From positions 1-7,046 of the forward strand of contig DASZOP010000120.1 of assembly GCA_035550715.1 (NCBI GenBank): 7,046 nucleotides of DNA. Direction: 5' to 3'. Below the pieces are notes generated by a model. It searched no databases and was not told the DNA's origin. It saw only the letters and a program-made list of their open reading frames with translations. How positions within the stretch are numbered: position 1 is the stretch's first letter; every line of letters begins with the position of its first letter. This stretch comes from DASRVA01 sp035550715. GTDB taxonomy: Bacteria > Gemmatimonadota > Gemmatimonadetes > JACCXV01 > JAHWKZ01. The translations under genes were made by a program, and so were the position numbers. Below, piece after piece: positions 1-5,061 of this stretch.

Positions 1-441
1 CGCGCGACGATCGCCGTGCTGGAGGATCAACCGGTTCTCCTGCCCCAGCTCGACGCCGATCCCGAACTCGAACGCCTGGAGGTAGGCCGGATGGTCGGAG
101 GGAGCCTCGAGCCCGGCCGCCTGGAAGGCCCGGACCACATACCGTGCCGCCCGCTCGGCGCCCGGGGTCCCCGCACGCCGACCCGCGAGCTCGTCATCGG
201 CCATGTGGGCGACGTGGGTCTCGAGCTCGCCCCGCGTGATGAGCGGGGACGCGTCGCCGACCGAGGCCGCCCCCGAGCCAACCGCGCCCGCGACCTGGGC
301 CGGCAGACGATCGGCGTGGACCGCCACGGCCCATGCAAGCACGAGAAGCGCCCATCGGCGCCCGAAGCTTCGGATCGAGGATCCCTTCACAACGGCTAAA
401 TATGAAAGCGCCGGCGCTCGTTGGCGAACCGCGAGCCTCAT
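1..441 (-). CDS. Secreted M28-family metallopeptidase, N-terminal part (cut by window edge)
   Basis: This frame is open from an ATG at 441 to the left edge (147 codons seen, no stop), so the catalytic part lies outside the window. Residues 23-47 form a basic then hydrophobic export segment (FGRRWALLVLAWAVAV, possible cleavage after VHA or LPA). Residues 67-102 (ITRGELETHVAHMADDELAGR, then GTPGAERAARYV) match the N-terminal signature of secreted zinc aminopeptidases of family M28, usually written as L-x-SDELEGR-x-GTPG, followed by QAFEFGIGV before the PA/peptidase region. These enzymes remove N-terminal residues from peptides outside the cytoplasm. The ATG overlaps the stop of the upstream SDR gene as ATGA, with GAGGA just upstream, which favours this start. 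A GTG at 390 would give a more usual short signal-peptide n-region. The zinc ligands cannot be checked here, so the call rests on the N-terminal signature. Confidence 0.78.
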   Translation of the reverse strand, partial: MRLAVRQRAPALSYLAVVKGSSIRSFGRRWALLVLAWAVAVHADRLPAQVAGAVGSGAASVGDASPLITRGELETHVAHMADDELAGRRAGTPGAERAARYVVRAFQAAGLEAPSDHPAYLQAFEFGIGVELGQENRLILQHGDRRA

Positions 442-1361
442 CGTTCCTCGTTCCCACGGCCGGGCGCCAGCCAGGTGGGCGCCTTGTCGGCGAGCCGGGC
501 GTGCTCGACCTCGAAGTCACGCCTGAGGGCCTGCTGCGCGGCCCGGTCCGAAACGTTGTCGATCGACAGCATCCGAAGCTGGTCCCCGGTGACGGGCGGA
601 GCCGGCAAGGCGGTCTCCAGGACCGCCGCCGCCACTCGCAGCGGGGCCACGGGCATCGACACGATCGGCCGCCGGCGCCCGGTGATCTCCATGAGCGCCT
701 GGACGATCTCCTTGAGCGTCATGACCTGGGGGCCGGCCACGTCGTAGACGGGCTCCGGAGTCCGCGCCATGCGGGTCGCCTGCAGGAAGCACTCCGCCAC
801 GTCCCCGACCCAGACCGGCTGGAAGCGCGAGCGTCCTCCGGCTGGGAGCGGTACGACGGGACTCCACCCGAGGATCCGGACCAGGCGGTTGAAGAAGTCG
901 TCGTCGCGTCCGTACACGAGGGAGGGACGGAAGATGGTGCTCGCGAGCCCGGACTCGCGCACGATCTCCTCGGCCCGCCATTTGGTGCGGTAGTAGTCGG
1001 TGACGTCCCGGCCGGCCACGACCCCGAGCGCGCTCGTGTGGACGTAGCGCGCGATCCCGGCCCGGCGGGTCGCCTCGACGACGTTCCGGGTCCCCGTCAC
1101 GTGGACGTCCTCGAAGGTCTGGGACCCCTTCTCGAGGATGATCCCGACGAGGTGGATCACGGCCTCGACCCCCCGGAGCGCCTCGTCCAGCTCGTCCGGC
1201 CGCGCGACATCGCCGCGGAAGAGCTCGACGTTCGGCAGGCGGCCGAGCGACTCGGCCCTCTCCGGATGGCGCGCGAGCCCGCGGACCCGCCAGCCGCGAC
1301 GGCTCGCCCGGCGCAGGACTTCCGCGCCGATGAAGCCGGTGGCCCCGGTGACCAGGATCAA
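438..1361 (-). CDS. NDUFA9-like atypical SDR (NAD(P)-binding epimerase/dehydratase-like)
   Basis: This 307-residue protein is a Rossmann-fold atypical short-chain dehydrogenase, closest in pattern to the bacterial 'complex I NDUFA9 subunit family'. The dinucleotide-binding motif TGATGFIG is at residues 5-12, followed by GDV at 50-52 and VIHLVGI at 68-74. The block QTFEDVHVTGTRNVVEATRRAG (81-102) and the TSALG strand (109-113) are typical of the NDUFA9-like group. A candidate YxxxK pair is Y123-K127, and FRPSLVYG is at 144-151. The substrate is unknown. Family members are annotated variously as NAD-dependent epimerases or quinone-oxidoreductase accessory proteins. The start is TTG at 1361, overlapping the trmB stop as TTGA, with GGAG six bases upstream. 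The stop overlaps the ATG of the M28 peptidase gene. I am confident of the fold and moderately confident of the NDUFA9-like subgroup. Confidence 0.85.
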   Translation of the reverse strand: MILVTGATGFIGAEVLRRASRRGWRVRGLARHPERAESLGRLPNVELFRGDVARPDELDEALRGVEAVIHLVGIILEKGSQTFEDVHVTGTRNVVEATRRAGIARYVHTSALGVVAGRDVTDYYRTKWRAEEIVRESGLASTIFRPSLVYGRDDDFFNRLVRILGWSPVVPLPAGGRSRFQPVWVGDVAECFLQATRMARTPEPVYDVAGPQVMTLKEIVQALMEITGRRRPIVSMPVAPLRVAAAVLETALPAPPVTGDQLRMLSIDNVSDRAAQQALRRDFEVEHARLADKAPTWLAPGRGNEER

Positions 1362-2338
1362 CCGGATCTCCGGCGGTATCGCGCGCGGTGGATCGGGCGC
1401 CCCTCGGCGCGATACTTCCGCTCGTAGTTGGTGAGGTCAACCATGTCGGCCGGCACCTCGACCGCCTCCAGGCGCGGCTCGCCGTCCAGCACCGCCTTCG
1501 CCTCGTCGAAGTACTCGCCGTGGTCGGTGACGAACCTGAGCTCGCCGCCCGGCTCGAGCGCTTCGGCGACCGCGCCCGCGAAGGCGGGCGTTACGAGCCG
1601 ACGCTTGTGATGACGCTTCTTGGGCCACGGGTCGGGGAAGTAGACGTGGACGGTGCGCACCGAGCCGGCCGGCACGGCCTCATGGAGGAGCCGGCCCGCC
1701 TCGGCGCGGACGACGCGGACGTTCCTGAGGTCGCGGCGGCGGATCCGGTCGCGGAGACCCTCCGCGTAGGCCGACGCCCACTCGATCGACAGAAACCCGG
1801 TCTCAGGGAAGCGTGTGGCTTGGTCGACGAGGAAACCGCCCTTGCCCGAGCCGACCTCGATCTCGACCGGACCCGCCCGGCCGAAGATCGCCTCCCAGTC
1901 GAACGGACGCGGGAGCCCGCTCTCGGGGAGCCGCGGGTCCCACCCCCCGGGCTCCGGATCGGGAGCATACCGGTAGCGGCCGGTAAGGAACTCCTGGATC
2001 GTCGTGCGGCCGATCTCGACGTCGGGATGATGGCGCTGGATGGCCTCCGCCACGAGCGCGACCATCCGCTTGACGGACGGCGCCGCCTCGATCGGCGGGA
2101 CGGCATACGGCCGGACGACGACGCTGGCGTCACCCTCGCGCTGCGACAGATGCACGAAGAAGCGCCGCGGACGGCCGTCCCGGACCAGCAGGCATTCGGC
2201 CAGGGCATGCCGGCCGTCCCCGTTCAGGAACAGGTCCCTCAGCCGCCACACCGTGTTCCCCTCGCGCTCGACGAAGGGATCGATTCCCTCGATCAGCTCG
2301 TGGAGAGGCGAGCTCGTTCGAAGCACGACGTGCGGCAC
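1358..2338 (-). CDS. trmB: tRNA (guanine-N7-)-methyltransferase with N-terminal extension
   Basis: This enzyme transfers a methyl group from S-adenosylmethionine to N7 of guanosine (normally G46) in the tRNA variable loop, in the cytoplasm. The catalytic half is clear. SAM motif I is EIEVGSGKGGFL (159-170). The family hallmark FPDPWPKKRHHKRRL is at 234-248. PGGELRFVTD is at 263-272, and the C-terminal TNYERKY (303-309) supplies the T-x-x-E motif. At 326 residues it is about 100 longer than common bacterial TrmB. The surplus is residues 1 to about 145, before the methyltransferase fold, and it resembles no domain I can name. It contains DLFLNGDGRHALAECLLV (35-52) and a helix near 88-103. The GTG start at 2338 has GAGG eight bases upstream, overlapping the stop of the preceding SDR gene, and the next gene overlaps its stop. 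The methyltransferase call is near certain. Confidence 0.95.
   Translation of the reverse strand: MPHVVLRTSSPLHELIEGIDPFVEREGNTVWRLRDLFLNGDGRHALAECLLVRDGRPRRFFVHLSQREGDASVVVRPYAVPPIEAAPSVKRMVALVAEAIQRHHPDVEIGRTTIQEFLTGRYRYAPDPEPGGWDPRLPESGLPRPFDWEAIFGRAGPVEIEVGSGKGGFLVDQATRFPETGFLSIEWASAYAEGLRDRIRRRDLRNVRVVRAEAGRLLHEAVPAGSVRTVHVYFPDPWPKKRHHKRRLVTPAFAGAVAEALEPGGELRFVTDHGEYFDEAKAVLDGEPRLEAVEVPADMVDLTNYERKYRAEGRPIHRARYRRRSG
1368..1371 (-). promoter_or_regulatory. Shine-Dalgarno site supporting the TTG start of the NDUFA9-like gene
   Basis: GGAG lies six bases upstream of TTG at 1361, inside the last codons of trmB. It supports a rare TTG start that places the Rossmann motif TGATGFIG at residue 5, the usual distance from the N-terminus. 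Confidence 0.65.
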
Positions 2339-2348
2339 GTCAGCGACC

Positions 2349-3134
2349 TCACCCCGAGATCTCTTCGCCGCCGTCGACGCCGATCACGTTCCCCGTCACC
2401 CACCGGGTCTCCGGGCGCGCCAGCGCGATCAGCGCCTGGGCGACGTCCTCCGGCGTCGTCAGCCGTCGATGCGGGTTGCGGGCCCGGGCGGCCTCGACCA
2501 TCCGCTCGTGGCCCGGGATCTTGCGCAGGGCCGGAGTGTCGGTGACGCCCGCCCGGATGGCGTTCACGGTGATGCCGAAGGGGGCGAGCTCCAAGGCGAG
2601 CTGGCGTGTGTGCGCCTCGAGCGCGGCCTTGGCGGCCGACACGGCGCCATACGTGGGCCAGGCATGGGTGTCGCCGGTCGACGTCATCGAGAAGACGCGC
2701 CCTCCTTCCCCCATCAGCTCGCGCCGCACCAGTTCCTGAACCCAGTAGACGAGGGTGTTGGCCATGACGTCGAGGGTCATGTCGAGCTCGCGCTGGGCAA
2801 GCCCGGCCTTCCCCTCGGGATCGATGTACGGCTTGAGGGTTCCGAACGCGAGGGAGTGGAGGACGACACGAACCTTCTCTCCCGACTCCGTCAGCCGCTC
2901 GGCGACGTGCTGGACGACCTCGCCGCGCTTCTCGGGATCGGCGGCGTTCACGTTGAAGAACTCGACCTCGACGCCGGTCTCCTTGATCGCCTCCACGATC
3001 TCGTCGACGTGAGCGAGGGTCGACTTCCGATCCAGATGGACGCCGAAGATGTTCGTGCCAGCGGCGGCGAAGGCGCGCGCCGCGGCTTCACCGAAGCCAC
3101 TCGAAGAACCCAGGATGAGTGCCCAGTCGGCCAC
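2349..3134 (-). CDS. SDR oxidoreductase, FabL/FabI-like enoyl-ACP reductase type
   Basis: This 261-residue short-chain dehydrogenase begins with the cofactor motif GSSSGFG (9-15). NVNAAD (61-66) follows, then HSLAFG (93-98), which resembles the HSxxF segment of FabI. The catalytic pair is spaced as Y162-x6-K169 (YGAVSAAK), as in enoyl-ACP reductases FabI and FabL, and not as YxxxK of classical SDRs. The helix AALEAHTRQLALELAP (170-185) and the tail GNVIGVDGGEEISG also fit FabL-type proteins. The expected role is NAD(P)H-dependent reduction of trans-2-enoyl-ACP in fatty-acid elongation, but a different SDR substrate remains possible. The GTG start at 3134 is chosen because AAGGAG lies five bases upstream and the Rossmann motif begins right after it. 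The open frame continues upstream without homology. It is the first gene of the leftward block, 10 nt before trmB. Confidence 0.85.
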   Translation of the reverse strand: MADWALILGSSSGFGEAAARAFAAAGTNIFGVHLDRKSTLAHVDEIVEAIKETGVEVEFFNVNAADPEKRGEVVQHVAERLTESGEKVRVVLHSLAFGTLKPYIDPEGKAGLAQRELDMTLDVMANTLVYWVQELVRRELMGEGGRVFSMTSTGDTHAWPTYGAVSAAKAALEAHTRQLALELAPFGITVNAIRAGVTDTPALRKIPGHERMVEAARARNPHRRLTTPEDVAQALIALARPETRWVTGNVIGVDGGEEISG

Positions 3135-3139
3135 GTTCG

Positions 3140-3145
3140 CTCCTT
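3140..3145 (-). promoter_or_regulatory. Shine-Dalgarno site of the FabL-like SDR gene
   Basis: AAGGAG sits five bases before GTG at 3134 on the minus strand. It is the strongest ribosome-binding site in the window. It settles the start inside a much longer open frame that runs on to about 4613. Confidence 0.8.
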
Positions 3146-3198
3146 CGGATGGACGAGGACTCCGGTCGCAGCGTGGCGAGCCGTACGAATCGGGCGCA

Positions 3199-3264
3199 CA
3201 AGGTAGCCGCGCCCGCGCGGCCCTGCTACCGCGGCGGACGACGGTCCGAGGGTCGGCTACCTTG
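3199..3264. repeat. 11-bp perfect inverted repeat in the divergent promoter region
   Basis: The left arm CAAGGTAGCCG (3199-3209) is the exact reverse complement of the right arm CGGCTACCTTG (3254-3264), with 44 bases between. A third, shorter copy of the core, GCTACC, is at 3225-3230. The right arm ends five bases before the GTG start of the PHP gene, so it would overlap that gene's ribosome-binding region. It could be a paired operator for a dimeric regulator acting on both blocks, or an RNA stem in the PHP leader. The sequence alone does not decide between these. Confidence 0.55.
3202..3230. repeat. GC-rich hairpin within the divergent region
   Basis: GCCGCG (3206-3211) pairs with CGCGGC (3216-3221) around a 4-base loop. 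Flanking GGTA (3202-3205) can pair with TACC (3227-3230) if CCTGC bulges out. No T-run follows on either strand, so it does not look like an intrinsic terminator. It shares its left arm with the longer inverted repeat, so the two structures would exclude each other in RNA. Confidence 0.45.
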
Positions 3265-3269
3265 GTCCG

Positions 3270-4667
3270 GTGCCGACCGCCGGACGCCTCCCGTTGCGAT
3301 GGATCACGATGGGGCTCGCGATCGCGGCGGCCGTCGAATGCGCACCTTCCTCCGGGGGCGAGGAGGGGATTCCGGCGTGGCCGGACCGTCTCCCCGCCTC
3401 CACCTCGTTCGGCACCCCGCGGGGCCTGCTCCCGCGCCGCGCCATCGTCCACGTCCACTCCGTGTACAGCCACGACGCCTGCGACGAAGCCGCCCAGGAC
3501 GAGCTCGAGGGGACGAACGAGCCGTGTCTGGATCGGTTCCGCGCCGCGCTCTGCCAGGCGCGGGTGGACGCGGTCTTCCTGACCGAGCACGATCGCTGGC
3601 TGGTGCGGGCCGACTCGCTGGCCGAGGCGCTGCTCTTTCGCGAGGGCGACCGGCGGTCTACGGTGGAGGGCCGGCTGGTGGCCAACCGGCTCGCCTGCGG
3701 CACGCTCCTCTTCGCCGGCGCGGAGAACGTCCTCATGCCGGTCGGGTTCGACTCGCTGCCGGACGGATCCCGTGAGGAGCGACGGGCCTTCTACGACGCC
3801 CAGGGTAGCGACGCGGCGGAGGCGTTCCATCGCTACGGGGCGATCGTGCTGCTGCCGCACCCTGAGAGCGCGTCCCTCGAGCAGATCGCCGCCCTCCGGC
3901 CGGACGGGATCGAGATCTACAACCCGCACTCGAACTTCGCGCCGAAGCACCGCCGGGCGCAGGGGCTCTCGCGGCTGGGGGGGTATGCGCGGCTGGCTCC
4001 CTTCGTCCTGCGCCTGACGCGGAAGCACCCCGACCTCGCGCTCCTCTCCGTCTTCGAGGCCAACCACGCGGCCATCGACCGCTGGGACGCGATCCTCACC
4101 GGCCGGATGGTCTCCGGCTTCGGGGCGTCGGACGCCCACGAGAACGCGCTGCCGATCGAACTGGCCGACGGCGACCGGGCAGACTCGTACGCCCGGATGC
4201 TGCCGTGGGTCACCAACGCGCTCCTGGTCGAGCCGCCGGCGGGCCCGATCGAGGTCGAAGCCGCGCTCCGGCGGGGGCGGTTCTACGCCGTCCTCGAGGC
4301 ATGGGGAACGCCGGAAGGGTTCGATTTCCACGTCCGCGGCCGGCAGGGCCCGGTGGAGATGGGCTCGACGGTCCGGTTCGACCCGGGACAGCGGCTGATC
4401 GTCCGGCGGCCGGTCGTCCACGGCCTGGCGCCCACCCGCCCCGAGCCGGGGCTGCGGATACGGATCTACCGGATCGAAGGCAGGTCGAGGACGGTGGTGG
4501 CCGAGAGCGGCGGATCGCTCGACCTGCCCGTGCCGGGACCGGGGGCGTACCGGGTGGAGGTGGGGATCGTGCCGCGCCATCTGGCCCCCTACCTCGAAGG
4601 TGGCGACGGGCACGATCTTCCCGAGGTGCCCTGGATCTACTCGAATCCGGTGCGGATCCTCCCGTGA
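3270..4667 (+). CDS. CehA/McbA-like PHP-domain metallohydrolase, exported or membrane-anchored
   Basis: This 465-residue protein has an N-terminal export-type segment (basic R6/R10, hydrophobic WITMGLAIAAAV at 11-22, then C24). AVEC is a poor lipobox, so lipoprotein status is uncertain. PHP-type metal-binding motifs follow in order: HVHSVYSHD (61-69), TEHD (105-108), GAEN (150-153), LPHP (195-198), NPHSNF (218-223) and SDAH (287-290). The C-terminal region (about 320-465) looks like a beta-rich accessory domain and ends with PWIYSNPVRI (454-463), as in CehA/McbA-family hydrolases. PHP enzymes cleave phosphoesters, or esters in CehA/McbA relatives, using divalent metals. The substrate here is unknown. 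The usual TDH motif reads TEH (E106), a conservative change. GTG at 3270 is preferred because it supplies the basic n-region. ATG at 3309 would remove it, and neither has a good Shine-Dalgarno site. It is the first gene of the rightward block. Confidence 0.85.
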   Translation: MPTAGRLPLRWITMGLAIAAAVECAPSSGGEEGIPAWPDRLPASTSFGTPRGLLPRRAIVHVHSVYSHDACDEAAQDELEGTNEPCLDRFRAALCQARVDAVFLTEHDRWLVRADSLAEALLFREGDRRSTVEGRLVANRLACGTLLFAGAENVLMPVGFDSLPDGSREERRAFYDAQGSDAAEAFHRYGAIVLLPHPESASLEQIAALRPDGIEIYNPHSNFAPKHRRAQGLSRLGGYARLAPFVLRLTRKHPDLALLSVFEANHAAIDRWDAILTGRMVSGFGASDAHENALPIELADGDRADSYARMLPWVTNALLVEPPAGPIEVEAALRRGRFYAVLEAWGTPEGFDFHVRGRQGPVEMGSTVRFDPGQRLIVRRPVVHGLAPTRPEPGLRIRIYRIEGRSRTVVAESGGSLDLPVPGPGAYRVEVGIVPRHLAPYLEGGDGHDLPEVPWIYSNPVRILP

Positions 4668-5056
4668 CGGGTCTGACGCGGCGGTTGAGGAGGCTCGTGG
4701 TCCACGATGTCCGGACCGGCGAGACCGAAGTCTACCCCGACCTCGAGCCGCTCGACCTCCCGCTCGGACCGGGGCCCGCCTTCGCGGCCGCGCTGGCGGC
4801 CGCGCGATCGATGCCCGGCTGGTCGATCGTGGTGGCCGATCCCGAGGCCGGCGAGATCCGGGCCGAGGCGCGAACCCCGCGGCTCGGGTTCGTCGACGAC
4901 GTCCGGATCCGGGCCCGTCCGCTCTCGGGCGGGGGCACGCGGGTCGACGTCCGCTCGACCTCGCGGGTCGGGATCTACGACTTCGGGACGAACGCCCGCC
5001 GGATCCGGGCCTATCTCGAGCGGCTCGCCCTGCGCGCCTCGCCGGGGACCGGATAG
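4664..5056 (+). CDS. DUF1499 family protein
   Basis: This protein of about 130 residues covers the core of the DUF1499 family, whose biochemical role is not known. Visible family features are the helix FAAALAAARSMPGW (40-53), ADPEAGEIRAEARTPRLGFVDDV (58-80), and the C-terminal block RVDVRSTSRVGIYDFGTNAR (93-112) followed by RIRAYL (113-118). No signal peptide or membrane segment is evident, whereas many DUF1499 proteins are exported or anchored. The first possible start, GTG at 4664, overlaps the stop of the PHP gene as GTGA, implying coupling. GTG at 4697 (residue 12) has GAGGAGG just upstream and could be the true start without losing the conserved core. The DUF885-like gene follows after 5 nt. 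Confidence 0.8.
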   Translation: MTGLTRRLRRLVVHDVRTGETEVYPDLEPLDLPLGPGPAFAAALAAARSMPGWSIVVADPEAGEIRAEARTPRLGFVDDVRIRARPLSGGGTRVDVRSTSRVGIYDFGTNARRIRAYLERLALRASPGTG

Positions 5057-5061
5057 CGCCC

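Larger units (their letters stand above)
3135..3269. promoter_or_regulatory. Divergent intergenic region between the two gene blocks
   Basis: This is the only substantial gap in the window, lying between two divergent GTG starts, so promoters for both blocks should be here. I could not identify a convincing -35/-10 pair on either strand. The region contains an 11-bp inverted repeat and a GC-rich hairpin, each listed separately. Confidence 0.6.

Noticed and set aside
16..399. 127-codon plus-strand frame at the left edge
   Set aside because: It is antisense to the M28 peptidase frame, which has a signal segment and family signature.
517..1440. 307-codon minus-strand frame overlapping the NDUFA9-like gene
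   Set aside because: It is a frame-shifted shadow rich in R, P, G and A. The other minus frame (438-1361) has the full SDR motif set.
1388..2545. 385-codon plus-strand frame opposite trmB
   Set aside because: It is antisense to the clearly recognised trmB and lacks any domain pattern.
3202..3230. Hairpin as an intrinsic terminator
   Set aside because: No T-tract follows it on either strand and it sits between divergent, not convergent, genes.
3309..3311. ATG at 3309 as the start of the PHP gene
   Set aside because: It would leave the hydrophobic segment without a basic n-region and has no better ribosome site than GTG 3270. It is kept only as an alternative.
3135..4613. Very long minus-strand open frame extending the FabL-like SDR upstream to 754 residues, opposite the PHP gene
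   Set aside because: The upstream part is proline/arginine-rich with no family pattern and is antisense to a well-supported gene. A strong Shine-Dalgarno site and the Rossmann motif fix the start at 3134.
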